NCBI GenBank assembly: GCA_029940125.1
Contig: JAOZRP010000002.1
Span: 1-31,165 of the forward strand
DNA: 31,165 bases
Direction of reading: 5' to 3'
DNA from: a bacterium
GTDB lineage: Bacteria; Desulfobacterota; Anaeroferrophillalia; Anaeroferrophillales; Anaeroferrophillaceae
Shown: in pieces, positions 22,880-30,801 of the stretch
Numbering within the stretch: the stretch's first letter is position 1
How the letters are laid out: each line of letters begins with the position of its first letter
Made by a program: the position numbers and the translations under genes
Notes under the pieces: model-generated
What the model was told of the DNA's origin: nothing
The model's input: only the letters and a program-made list of their open reading frames with translations
The model's database searches: none

Positions 22880-23361
22880 AAAGAATCTCCATAAAAACGT
22901 GCCGGGGTGGATTTACCCTGATAGAAGTTCTGGTAGCCCTGTTGGTGGTGGGACTTTGCGTAACGGTATTTTTCCAGCTGCTTTCCGCCGGCATCAAATT
23001 GGAATTGAAAACCCGCCGCCTGGGAGCCCTGCAGCGGGATATCTGTCAATGGCTGCCGCTTTTTGATGATCTGGATGTGCGGCATGAGGATTTTCCCTGG
23101 CAGGGAGAAGCCGCCGGAATGGACTGGGAACTCAAGCTGTATCCGGTGGAAACCAGCCCGGACGCGGCTGCCGAGGATAATGAAATTCCGCTTAAGTTGA
23201 CCCATGAGCTGTATCGGTATGTTTTGGACCTGCATTATGGCTTCAGGCGGCGGAAGCATCTGCAGCTGGTTTTTTTCCGCTACTATAAGCGCGGCTATTT
23301 CAGCGATGATTTTAAAGACTGTCATCTCCAGGCGATTGCTGATGAAACCTCCGGACAGTAG
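22876..23361 (+). CDS. gspI: Minor pseudopilin GspI
   Basis: 161 residues. The leader MKRISIKTCRGG is followed by FTLIEVLVALLVVGLCVTVF, the prepilin cleavage site and transmembrane helix with Glu at +5; FTLIEVLVAL is the usual GspI form. The globular domain has W/Y-rich sequence (GMDWELKLYPVE) like other GspI proteins. In the known quaternary complex GspI nucleates GspJ and GspK at the pseudopilus tip. The start overlaps the gspH stop by 4 nt, and the end overlaps gspJ by 20 nt, consistent with coupled translation of the minor pilins. Confidence 0.88.
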   Translation: MKRISIKTCRGGFTLIEVLVALLVVGLCVTVFFQLLSAGIKLELKTRRLGALQRDICQWLPLFDDLDVRHEDFPWQGEAAGMDWELKLYPVETSPDAAAEDNEIPLKLTHELYRYVLDLHYGFRRRKHLQLVFFRYYKRGYFSDDFKDCHLQAIADETSGQ

Positions 23362-24142
23362 CAGGCTTTGCTTGGAACGCCGCGGGTTTACCCTGATTGA
23401 AACCGTTATTTCCCTGACGATCATTTGCCTGGTGGTGATGGTGTTGTACCAGGCGTTTGCTTTGGCCACCCGCGTCTGGAGCCGCCAGCGCCTTTCCGAC
23501 CAGGTCCTGGAACGGGAACTGGCCGTAGTTTCCCTGGTCCAGGGTGATTTAGACCACTTGGGTCGCTATACTTTCAACGGGGAAAAAGGCCGGCAAAGTT
23601 TTTTCAGCGGCGGGGAGCGCCAGCTGTTTTACGTGACCACCAATGCCTTTGCCGCCCGCCGCCGGGAGCACTACGGTCTCTTTTTTGCCTGTCTGTATCT
23701 GCAGCTGGAAGAGGATGGACATAGTTCTCTCCGGCTTTATAAAACCCCCTTTCCGGAACCGGAGCTGTTTGAAGCCTTAAGGGCTTACCGGCAGGCGGAC
23801 AGCACGCAAAAAGCCGTCTATCAGTTGCCGGAAACTATCCGTTTTCACAGCCTTTTGCTGCTGGATGGGTTGGAGGAGGCGGATTTTTCCTATGCCGGGG
23901 AGAGTTTTTTAAAGGCGTCCCCGGAAAAATTTACCACCGAGGAAATTATGACGATGCTGCCTCTTGACCAGCGGCAGGTTGACGCTGGCGCCGATCCCGG
24001 CCGCTTTTTGTTTCGCTACCGCCTGGGAGGAGAGACTCGCTGCCTGTTGGCAAAGTTGAATTGGCCGCCGGCCGCCGACCGTCGACGGAGAGGTGGTTCC
24101 CGCATACCGAGCAGTACCGGTTCCCGCATGCCGGGCAGTTGA
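23342..24142 (+). CDS. gspJ: Minor pseudopilin GspJ
   Basis: 266 residues. The prepilin site is CLERRG before FTLIETVISLTIICLVVMVLY. The globular domain begins ATRVWSRQRLSDQVLEREL and has the LVQGDLDHLGRY and LFFRYRLGG-type segments usual for GspJ. The ATG at 23342 lies 20 nt inside gspI; the frame open from 23204 would overlap gspI more deeply and is not needed. The protein is somewhat longer than many GspJ. Its last residues (GGSRIPSSTGSRMPGS) are encoded by a 24-bp tandem repeat, which looks like a recent 3' extension. It assembles with GspI and GspK at the pseudopilus tip. Confidence 0.88.
   Translation: MKPPDSSRLCLERRGFTLIETVISLTIICLVVMVLYQAFALATRVWSRQRLSDQVLERELAVVSLVQGDLDHLGRYTFNGEKGRQSFFSGGERQLFYVTTNAFAARRREHYGLFFACLYLQLEEDGHSSLRLYKTPFPEPELFEALRAYRQADSTQKAVYQLPETIRFHSLLLLDGLEEADFSYAGESFLKASPEKFTTEEIMTMLPLDQRQVDAGADPGRFLFRYRLGGETRCLLAKLNWPPAADRRRRGGSRIPSSTGSRMPGS
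24095..24139 (+). repeat. Two-copy 24-bp direct repeat at the gspJ 3' end
   Basis: Two 21-nt copies, at 24095-24115 and 24119-24139, begin GGTTCCCGCAT and end GCAGT. They differ at two positions and are separated by ACC, giving a 24-bp period. Both are in the reading frame and encode GSRIPSST followed by GSRMPGS at the very end of GspJ. This is a short in-frame tandem duplication. Confidence 0.7.
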
Positions 24143-24198
24143 TCAGTCTTCGGGGTGGTGCGGGCGGATTGAAAAAATAATTTTTTCATCAAGAAACC

Positions 24199-25179
24199 AT
24201 GAATTACAAGCGATATTCTTTTCAGTATCTGAATGCAAGTTGGCTTGCCGGTTGTCATCCCTGCCGGGGGGTTGCCCTGATCGCCGTTTTCTGGCTGGTG
24301 TTGCTGCTCTCGCTTCTGGCCCTGGGGTATGCGACCACGGCGCGGCTGAAGGGGCAAACGATGCTTAACCGCAAGTTGCGCCTAACGGATGGGCTTTTAT
24401 TGGACTCGTCTCTGGAGCGGGGCTGGTATGAATATCTCAAGTTTCGTGACAACCGCCGGCTGCTGAACAGGAAAGAGGAAGTGGAAGCCCTTTCCGGGCA
24501 GCCGCTTGATCTCTGGTTTCCCCGTTACGAGCCCTATGAAATTTCTGTTTCCGGTTTGCCGGTGGCAATCAAAATAGTCAGCGAAGCCGGGAAATTTAAT
24601 GTCAACCGCTTAAAGGTTGAACAGTGGCAGCAGATTCTGGAACTGTGCGGCGTTTCGGAAGGGGAGGAGCAGACCACGATCATCAATTCCGTGCAGGACT
24701 GGATTGACGGGGATGATGCCCATCGGCTCCAGGGGGCTGAAAATGATTACTATCGGCATCATACCCCTGAATATTATTGCAAAAATAATGATATTGAGAT
24801 ATTGGAAGAGCTTTTGCTGGTGAGAGGTGTGTCATCAGAGCTGTTTTATGGTGGCAATGGGCGGCCCGGTTTGGTGAATTTGTTGTCGGTGTACGGTGCC
24901 GAGGGGAAAATTGATGTGAACAGCGCCGATCCGGCTGCTTTCCGGCTGGCCGGTGAATTGCCGGATGACGTGATCGAAGAAATCGTTAAACGTCGGCGTG
25001 AACAGCCGATTCGGACCATTAAAGAACTGGTTGATGTTGTTCCCCAGGAATTTTACAGCCAGTTTTCCCGCTATTTTACCGTGGTCACCCGGATTAATTA
25101 TCTCCAGGTAGCGGCGGCCCGGATGGATAGTGAACATCAAGCGGGTTCCTGGCGTCGCCGCTGGTATCGGGGGTTTTGA
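24199..25179 (+). CDS. gspK: Minor pseudopilin GspK
   Basis: 326 residues. The N-terminal CRGVALIAVFWLVLLLSLLALGY is the GspK prepilin helix; as usual for GspK it lacks the Glu at +5 that the other pilins have. The large inserted domain carries GKFNVNRL, VQDWIDGDDAHRLQGAENDYY (a Ca2+-site and motif region of GspK) and later KIDVNSADPAAFRLAG with helix-hairpin-helix character. The size matches GspK, the biggest minor pilin, which caps the pseudopilus tip. Fifty-six nt without a gene separate it from gspJ. The leader before the cleavage site is long (about 24 residues) if the ATG at 24199 is used. Confidence 0.92.
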   Translation: MNYKRYSFQYLNASWLAGCHPCRGVALIAVFWLVLLLSLLALGYATTARLKGQTMLNRKLRLTDGLLLDSSLERGWYEYLKFRDNRRLLNRKEEVEALSGQPLDLWFPRYEPYEISVSGLPVAIKIVSEAGKFNVNRLKVEQWQQILELCGVSEGEEQTTIINSVQDWIDGDDAHRLQGAENDYYRHHTPEYYCKNNDIEILEELLLVRGVSSELFYGGNGRPGLVNLLSVYGAEGKIDVNSADPAAFRLAGELPDDVIEEIVKRRREQPIRTIKELVDVVPQEFYSQFSRYFTVVTRINYLQVAAARMDSEHQAGSWRRRWYRGF

Positions 25180-25189
25180 ACAGAACATT

Positions 25190-26473
25190 ATGAGCGCGGT
25201 TTTTCCGGAAACATTTGTGCTTTTTCACCTTCCCGGCCGCCTGCTGGTCTGGCGGCTTGGTGGAGGGGGGTATGGCCGCGGGCTGAAAATCAGGGATCGC
25301 TGCACCTACCCCCTTGATTCCCTGCAGGCATTGCCCCGGGTTCTGAAGCATTTTAAGGAAGAATGGCGCCCCAAGGACGATGATACCCTTCTCTATGGCC
25401 TGCCGTTGCAGTTTTTCAGCCGGGTGCATTTTTCCCTGCCCCTGGCCGCCGCCGGTGAGCTTGATTCGGCGGTTGGGTATGAACTGCTGCGCCATATTCC
25501 CTATGAATTGGATTCGGTGTATTTTACTTATAGCTATCGTGTTTCCCCCTCCTCGGAGGATGCCCTGGAGGTGGATGTCTCTCTGGCTCCCCGTCAGCCC
25601 CTTGCCCCTTTTCTCCAGGCCATGTCTGCGGCAGGGTTAGAGTTGTCGGCGATTTTTCCCTCCCTGTTTTTGCTGTCCTGGTGGCATTGTCAGGAAGGCA
25701 TTTACCTGTCCACTGACGGTGGGGATGCTGAGTTGCTGGTCTGGCAGGATGGGGAGATTGTTTTTCATACCTGGCACCAGGCGGTTGACGCCCGGTCGTC
25801 AATTATAGCGGAGGCCCGACCTTTCTGGGAGAATCTTGGTCGGGTGCCTGACGTTTTGTGGTATGACGCCGATGCCGCCGCCGGCGATGACTGGCAGCCT
25901 GAGGGTATGACCGTCAAGCCGCTGGATTTGGCTGCGGTTCCGGCGAGCCGGGACGGCCTGGAAAAAATTCCCGGAAGGCTGTCGCTTATTTCCCCGGCGG
26001 TGATGAAGCGCCGGCAGGTGATGTTTTGGTTTCGTGCTGCCTGTTTCTGCTTCTTCTTGCTGGCAGTGCTGGCTTATCCCGTCGCGAACCTGGCGGGGAA
26101 AAACCGCCGACTGGCAAAACTTGAGCGCCGGCTGCAAAAAATGCAACCGCAGGTTGAACAGGTCAGTGGCGAACTGCACCAGAATCAGGCGATCAGCGCC
26201 GAAATGCAAACTCTTGCCCGGCTGGTCCAAAAACAGCCGGTGGTTGCCGACCTGCTTCGGGAAATTACCGAACTGCTGCCGGCGGACAGCTACCTGACTT
26301 CCGTGCGGCTGGAAAAATACCGGCTCTATCTGCGTGGTTATGCCAGTTCGGCCGCCGGGATCCTGGAGCTTCTGGAAAATTCTCCTTTCTTCAAGGATGT
26401 CCATTTTGATTCACCGGTGATCAGCAAGGGATCACAGGAAACGTTCAAGATTGTGGCCACGCTGGAGCAATAG
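25190..26473 (+). CDS. gspL: Type II secretion assembly-platform protein GspL
   Basis: 427 residues. The N-terminal 270 residues are a cytoplasmic actin-like fold, with ETFVLFHLPGRLLVWRLGG, FHTWHQAVDARSS and similar. A single membrane helix near residues 283-303 (FRAACFCFFLLAVLAYPVA) follows. A heptad-rich stretch comes next (RRLAKLERRLQKMQPQVEQV). The periplasmic ferredoxin-like domain ends the protein (ELLPADSYLTSVRLEKYRLYLRGYA), as in PilN. GspL links the GspE ATPase to GspM and the pseudopilus. The ATG at 25190, 10 nt after gspK, is preferred to a GTG at 25130 that would overlap gspK by 50 nt. Confidence 0.85.
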   Translation: MSAVFPETFVLFHLPGRLLVWRLGGGGYGRGLKIRDRCTYPLDSLQALPRVLKHFKEEWRPKDDDTLLYGLPLQFFSRVHFSLPLAAAGELDSAVGYELLRHIPYELDSVYFTYSYRVSPSSEDALEVDVSLAPRQPLAPFLQAMSAAGLELSAIFPSLFLLSWWHCQEGIYLSTDGGDAELLVWQDGEIVFHTWHQAVDARSSIIAEARPFWENLGRVPDVLWYDADAAAGDDWQPEGMTVKPLDLAAVPASRDGLEKIPGRLSLISPAVMKRRQVMFWFRAACFCFFLLAVLAYPVANLAGKNRRLAKLERRLQKMQPQVEQVSGELHQNQAISAEMQTLARLVQKQPVVADLLREITELLPADSYLTSVRLEKYRLYLRGYASSAAGILELLENSPFFKDVHFDSPVISKGSQETFKIVATLEQ

Positions 26474-26508
26474 GAAATGGTGGCGGTCGGAAAGGGAGGA
26501 AGGCTGAG

Positions 26509-27090
26509 GTGAAGGGCTTGTGGCAGCAATTGCGGGTGCCCGAAAACCGCCGTCGGTTTTTGCTTTCTCTGGCCGTGGTCTTGTTGCTTTTGGTCGTGGC
26601 TCGCTTCCTGCTTGGCATTTATGTGCAGCGCAACCAGGAATTGGATCAGAAAATCAGCCTGCTTGAACTTCAATATGAAAAGAGCATGCGCATCATCCGC
26701 AGCGGCAAAAAGATACGGGCCCGGCATGAAGCCCTGAAGAGATATCGCCGGAAACTGATTGCCGACCGTTTTATCTGGGATGAAACCCCGTCGCTGGCGG
26801 AAGCCAGGCTGCAGCGTCTGCTCAAGGACATGGCCGCCAAAAGCAAGATTGATGTTAAAACCGTCAAAATCCTGCCCCACGTAACCCTTGATGGTTTGGA
26901 ATGGCTGCAGCTCCGGGTCAACTGCCGGGCTGAAATTGGCCCGATTGTCGATTTTATTGTACAGGTGCAGAACAGCCCGCTGTATCTTTTTTTCCGGCAG
27001 TTGGAAATCAAATCCATCAGTCGTCGGGATCAGCGTTTCTTTTACCTGAATTTCGAGCTGGCGGCGGCGACCAGGATGCGGGAATTATGA
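26509..27090 (+). CDS. gspM: Type II secretion platform protein GspM (PilO-like)
   Basis: 193 residues. A short cytoplasmic start is followed by one membrane helix (FLLSLAVVLLLLVVARFLLG, about residues 17-36). A coiled segment (QRNQELDQKISLLELQYEKSMR) and a small ferredoxin-like periplasmic domain (VTLDGLEWLQLRVNCRAEIGPIVDFIVQV) complete it. This layout is that of GspM and PilO, partners of GspL and PilN. The GTG at 26509 has GGGAGG about 12 nt upstream. The stop overlaps the following start as ATGA. The family call rests on topology and position, since GspM sequences are poorly conserved. Confidence 0.78.
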   Translation: MKGLWQQLRVPENRRRFLLSLAVVLLLLVVARFLLGIYVQRNQELDQKISLLELQYEKSMRIIRSGKKIRARHEALKRYRRKLIADRFIWDETPSLAEARLQRLLKDMAAKSKIDVKTVKILPHVTLDGLEWLQLRVNCRAEIGPIVDFIVQVQNSPLYLFFRQLEIKSISRRDQRFFYLNFELAAATRMREL

Positions 27091-27857
27091 AACATCTTGC
27101 CTATCGACAGTTGATCAGCCTTCTGTTGCTGCTGTTGGGCAGCCTGGTGTTGTTGCTTGACCGGCAGGCATATAAACGCCATTCCCGGGTGGATTTTGGG
27201 TGCCTGGCGGCCAGTGCCGCGGTCAGGGATGAAAAAGGGGCGGCGCTGGTTAAGGAACTGGAAGCCCGGTTGAGAAAGCCGCGGGTAGATAAGGCCCGCT
27301 GCCAGGTAATCGTGGACCGGAACATTCTGGCTCGTGATCGGCGTGCCTGGGCGCCGCAAGTGAAACATGATGAGGCAAAACCGAAATCTGCGTCGGTCAA
27401 GACCCCGAAAAGCCGGAAGGACGTTGTGCTTTACGGTACGGTGGTCGTTGGCGAGCATCGACGGGCCATGCTGGAGTTTAGGCGGTTCAGCCGGAAAAAC
27501 AAACGGCAGTTGCTGACCGAAGGGGATGTTGCCGTCGATGGCGATATAAAGCGAAAGAAATCCTATGAGTTGCTGGAAATCAGGGAAAAAGAGGTGGTTT
27601 TGAAGGATGTGAATGGCACCGTTTTTACCGTCGGCCTTTACGAGGGCAAGAAACAATGGCCGAAAAAAACCGCCAATCGGGGCAGCTTTAGCGTGTCCCG
27701 ATCCGCGAATGACGGCAAACCGTCCCTGACCGTGAAACGGGCAAAGGAGACTTCCCCGGCGTCGGTGCGCCGGGCGGCGAAAGTCAGGCGGGCCAAAAAA
27801 ACGGGAGAAACCATAAACACTCCTTTTGGCAGCGCCACCCTGCGGCGAAGGAAATAG
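27087..27857 (+). CDS. GspC-like inner-membrane clamp protein
   Basis: 256 residues: an N-terminal membrane helix (LISLLLLLLGSLVLLLD, residues 9-25), a linker, then a beta-rich domain about residues 111-183. That domain (VVLYGTVVVGEHRRAMLEF ... YELLEIREKEVVLKDVNGTVFTVGL) resembles the homology region of GspC and also PilP. In T2SS this domain contacts the secretin N0 domain and links the two membranes. No PDZ or coiled-coil domain follows. Instead the last 65 residues are strongly basic (RRAAKVRRAKKTGET, ATLRRRK). It lies between gspM and gspD, overlapping gspM by 4 nt. GspC is the best fit; PilP-like or GspN-like naming is also possible. Confidence 0.6.
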   Translation: MKHLAYRQLISLLLLLLGSLVLLLDRQAYKRHSRVDFGCLAASAAVRDEKGAALVKELEARLRKPRVDKARCQVIVDRNILARDRRAWAPQVKHDEAKPKSASVKTPKSRKDVVLYGTVVVGEHRRAMLEFRRFSRKNKRQLLTEGDVAVDGDIKRKKSYELLEIREKEVVLKDVNGTVFTVGLYEGKKQWPKKTANRGSFSVSRSANDGKPSLTVKRAKETSPASVRRAAKVRRAKKTGETINTPFGSATLRRRK

Positions 27858-27901
27858 GTGCCGGCATGGTTTTAAAACGCTTTTCAGGGAGAGATGCTTT
27901 G

Positions 27902-30142
27902 ATGACCAGAAACAGCCTTCCGTTGGTCAGTCCATTGGTGTTGGGCCTGTTATTGATGACGGCGGCCTTATTGTTTTTATCCTCCTGCACCGTTCTGGAA
28001 CCCTCGCTGCGGCAGGAAGCCATGATGCCCGGCATCATGCAGGGGCAGCAGAAGCCGGCGCCGCCGGCGGCGCCTTCGGCGACGCCGGCCGCCGAAACCG
28101 GGACCGGGGAAGCTGCCCCGGAGAGGGATGCCATGCAGGAACTGACGCAGCGGGAAGCGGATTTTAACCGCAGTATGCAGCAGCTTTTTTACCAGAATTC
28201 CTCGGTTGTGTCGACGAAGGCGGTGCCGTCCGGCGAAGGTTCGGGGAAAAAAATCGGGCCTGAAACGGTGAAGCTCCATTTTGACCAGGCCGACCTGGTG
28301 GAGGTGCTGCGGGTTTTCATGGACCTGCTGCAGGAGAACTTTATCATCAATGCCAAGGTCGGAGGCAAGGTAACCCTGGAGCTGGATGAAAAGCTTGACC
28401 GGGCGCAGATCACCCAGGTTCTGCAGGGGATTTTGCGTCTCAACGGTGCCGCCATGGTCCGCCATGGACAGCTGCTGGAGATTGTGCCCCTCTCGGAGGT
28501 TCCCGGAGAGCTGCCCGGGGGACAGCTGCTGTTGGACGGGAAGCTGCGCAAGGGGCAGGCGATCAGCGCTTTTCACCTGCGCTACATTACCGCCGCCGAA
28601 CTGGCGAAAATCATCAAGCCGTATCTGCACCAGGGGGCGATGGTTTATGCCCATGAAGCCAGCGGCATTTTGCTGGTCAGCGATTATCCCCATGTCCTGC
28701 AGAACATTGCTTCACTGGTCAAGCTGTTTGATGTCAGCGTTTTTGCCGATTTGCACCTGCGGGTCTATTTCCTGCAGAAAGTTTTGGCCGAGGATATCCT
28801 CAAGGAGCTGGAGTCCCTGACCAAAACCGTGGGTTTGGGCCCGAAGGGCCGGTATAATGCCCGGGCGGCCCTTTCCTTCATGGCCCTGCCCCGGCTGAAT
28901 ATGATCCTGGCCATGACCAGGGATCCCCAGGTGATGGCTTTTGCCGATCAATGGATCCATGAACTGGACCGTGAACTTCCCGAAGGGGTCAAGGAGGAAC
29001 AGGAGCAGAGCGTCTTTATCTATTCGGTGCAGAACGGCATTGCCGCCGATATGGTTGAAGTGCTGAAGGGGTTGTTTGGCGATGGCCGTCAGACGCGGGA
29101 TTCCCGGGACCAGGACAAAAAGCAGCCGCCGATCAAAAAAGTGAAGCTGACCAGCGGTCTGGAAAAGAAAAAAAAGGTCAAGGTGCCGGCCTCGGCCGTC
29201 AGCGGCGCCCTGGAGAATCCGGTAACCTTCATTGTTGATGAAACCACCAATTCCATCCTCGTGCGGGCTACCGGCTCCGACTACCGGAAAATTTTGCCGG
29301 TGATCAAAAAGCTGGACCTCTATCCCCGGCAGGTGCTGATCGAGGTCACCATCGCCGAGATCCTTCTGGATGAAAGGAGCAAGCTGGGCATTGAGTGGAG
29401 CTACCTGATGAACAACATTCTCGGGACTGACGCCAGCAGCATCATCAGCCTGTCCAGCGGCCTGGGGGTCGTTCCCCCGGGGGACCAGAGCCTGATCGGC
29501 TCCGGCCTGACCTACCTGGTTACCAACACCAATCGCCTGACCCTGGCGATCAAGGCTTTTGCCAACCAGAACCGGGTGAACGTGCTTTCCTCGCCCCATA
29601 TTCTGGCTTTTGACAATCACGAGGCCAGGATAGACATCGGCGAGGAAGTTCCCATTGTCACCTCGGAGTACCGGACCACGGAATCCGGTTCAACCGCCAC
29701 CACCACCGACAAAACCATCCAGTATCGGGATACCGGGGTCATCCTGACGGTGACTCCCCACATCAACGAAAACGGCATGGTGCGCATGGACATTACCCAG
29801 GAAGTCAGCGAGGTTTCCGAAAAAACCGTTGAAGGGGTTAATTCGCCGCTGTTCAACAAGCGTATTGCCGCTACCACCCTGGCGGTCAAGGACGAGCAGA
29901 CCATCGTTATCGGCGGCATCATCAAGCAGCTGAGCAGCAAGGGCAACTTCGGCGTTCCCTACCTTACCCGGGTGCCGTGGTTGAAATACCTGTTTGGCTA
30001 CGAGGGGAAAATTTTTCAGAGCACCGAGCTGATGATTTTCATTACCCCGCATGTGATCAAAAGCGAGGTGGATTCCAGCTTTGTCAGCCGGGCTTTTCTG
30101 GACCGCCTGGCAGTTATCAAGGCCAAGCTGGCCCACCAGTAA
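27902..30142 (+). CDS. gspD: Type II secretion secretin GspD (lipobox-bearing)
   Basis: About 746 residues. From ATG 27902 the protein starts MTRNSLPLVSPLVLG, followed by LLLMTAALLFLSSC, a lipoprotein signal with the lipobox Cys at residue 29. A longer frame from ATG 27866 puts it at 41. A Pro/Ala-rich linker follows, then the N0 domain (VKLHFDQADLVEVLRVFMDLL), N1 (ISAFHLRYITAAELAKIIKPYL), N2, N3 (VFIYSVQNGIAADMVEVLKGLF, then TNSILVRATGSDYRKI) and the secretin barrel from VLIEVTIAEILLDE. The barrel ends VIGGIIKQ ... VPWLKYLFGYE ... LMIFITPHVI. GspD is the outer-membrane channel. The lipid anchor recalls the liposecretin HxcQ, which needs no pilotin. It is the last gene of the operon. Confidence 0.92.
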   Translation: MTRNSLPLVSPLVLGLLLMTAALLFLSSCTVLEPSLRQEAMMPGIMQGQQKPAPPAAPSATPAAETGTGEAAPERDAMQELTQREADFNRSMQQLFYQNSSVVSTKAVPSGEGSGKKIGPETVKLHFDQADLVEVLRVFMDLLQENFIINAKVGGKVTLELDEKLDRAQITQVLQGILRLNGAAMVRHGQLLEIVPLSEVPGELPGGQLLLDGKLRKGQAISAFHLRYITAAELAKIIKPYLHQGAMVYAHEASGILLVSDYPHVLQNIASLVKLFDVSVFADLHLRVYFLQKVLAEDILKELESLTKTVGLGPKGRYNARAALSFMALPRLNMILAMTRDPQVMAFADQWIHELDRELPEGVKEEQEQSVFIYSVQNGIAADMVEVLKGLFGDGRQTRDSRDQDKKQPPIKKVKLTSGLEKKKKVKVPASAVSGALENPVTFIVDETTNSILVRATGSDYRKILPVIKKLDLYPRQVLIEVTIAEILLDERSKLGIEWSYLMNNILGTDASSIISLSSGLGVVPPGDQSLIGSGLTYLVTNTNRLTLAIKAFANQNRVNVLSSPHILAFDNHEARIDIGEEVPIVTSEYRTTESGSTATTTDKTIQYRDTGVILTVTPHINENGMVRMDITQEVSEVSEKTVEGVNSPLFNKRIAATTLAVKDEQTIVIGGIIKQLSSKGNFGVPYLTRVPWLKYLFGYEGKIFQSTELMIFITPHVIKSEVDSSFVSRAFLDRLAVIKAKLAHQ

Positions 30143-30493
30143 TTCCCGGTTGTCGGCGGTGGGAGATGGCATGTATCCTGCATGTCTTTTCTGGGTCCCG
30201 GGCAGGGATTGCCGGAACCGCAGGTCAGCAAAGGCCGTACCTGATGGAAATCGTCAGCGTTTTGACGGCGGCGGTGCTTTTCTCATGGTTACCTGATGGT
30301 AATCGGGATGCAAAATTGTTGTTGATTTTTTTTGCCTGAAAAACAACTTTATGGTAAAGTTTTTCTGCTGACCGCCGAAATCACTGATATGTTTGCCGCT
30401 TTCGCTGCTGACTGAAAATTAATCACTGTTTTATTTTTTTGCCCATTGTCCTGGATCAGCGAGAGTTTTTTTACCGGCGCCATAAAAAAAAGC

Positions 30494-30522
30494 TTGACAA
30501 AAGAGTTTGATGAAGCTAGGTA
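30494..30522 (+). promoter_or_regulatory. Candidate promoter (TTGACA box) for the secreted-protein gene
   Basis: TTGACA (30494-30499) is a perfect -35 hexamer preceded by an A-rich stretch (CATAAAAAAAAGC) that could act as an UP element. At 17 nt spacing the -10 position reads TAGGTA, a poor match, so activity would depend on an activator or another sigma factor. If it is used, the downstream gene has a leader of roughly 270 nt. Confidence 0.3.
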
Positions 30523-30700
30523 GCTGTTTTAGAGGAACAGGTGACGGCTTTAGCTTGGCAAAACTGCCGGTGGGCGGCTGGCCTCCCGCGGCTGATGCCA
30601 GATTGAAATAAAACGAACCTAGCCAAGGTGGTTGAAAGGAGGTGTGGTAGACGCCGAGAGGTTTGAGTGCATTGGCTGCTCTAGGCAGCGACAAGTTATT
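30515..30700 (+). ncRNA. Possible structured leader RNA, class not recognised
   Basis: Several complementary segments occur together. GCTAGGT (30515-30521) pairs with ACCTAGC (30617-30623). CTGTT/AACAG (30524-30528/30536-30540) form a hairpin. CTGGC/GCCAG (30578-30582/30597-30601) form another. CTTGGC (30554-30559) pairs with GCCAAG (30622-30627), competing with the first stem. GCTGC/GCAGC (30675-30679/30685-30689) is followed by a T-rich run. The paired arms and the alternative pairing resemble a cis-regulatory leader. I checked by eye for GEMM (c-di-GMP), cobalamin, glycine and Moco signatures and found no match. If the TTGACA promoter is used, the 5' arm of the first stem would not be transcribed. 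Confidence 0.3.
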
Positions 30701-30790
30701 TTCTGTTTTTATTTTAGAAGACATGTTATGCGTGCATGACCAGCAGTAATTGAGACATTGAGTAGCAAGACTTACAACAACAAATCAGTA

Positions 30791-30796
30791 AGGAGG
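30791..30796 (+). promoter_or_regulatory. Strong Shine-Dalgarno of the secreted-protein gene
   Basis: AGGAGG lies 5 nt before the ATG at 30802, a near-perfect anti-16S match and the strongest ribosome-binding site in the window. It fixes the start codon and suggests high translation. Confidence 0.75.
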
Positions 30797-30801
30797 AAGA
30801 G

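Larger units (their letters stand above)
30143..30801. other. 659-nt region without a called gene
   Basis: The stretch separates gspD from a secreted-protein gene. The first half holds only weak hairpins (CCCACC/GGTGGG around the gspD stop; CGTCA/TGACG near 30252-30267), none with a good T-tract, so the T2SS terminator is not clear. The second half (about 30490-30750) has a TTGACA box and many complementary segments, described separately. A 97-codon minus-strand frame (30431-30724) exists without a ribosome-binding site and I do not call it. Confidence 0.5.

Noticed and set aside
28712..29620. A 302-codon open frame antisense to gspD
   Set aside because: It lies wholly opposite the conserved secretin domain, is rich in Gln/His/Gly as expected for the complement of a GC-rich gene, and has no recognisable domain.
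30541..30605. A possible Moco or c-di-GMP riboswitch, because of GGCAAAA and GGCCTCCCG words
   Set aside because: The order and spacing of conserved bases do not fit either class (no GCAAAGCC with tetraloop and receptor, no Moco core), and the downstream gene is not a molybdenum-cofactor gene.
30431..30724. A 97-codon minus-strand frame in the region after gspD
   Set aside because: No ribosome-binding site and no signal or domain is visible, and the same DNA has pairing arms that suit an RNA leader. Homologue conservation would be needed to call it a gene.
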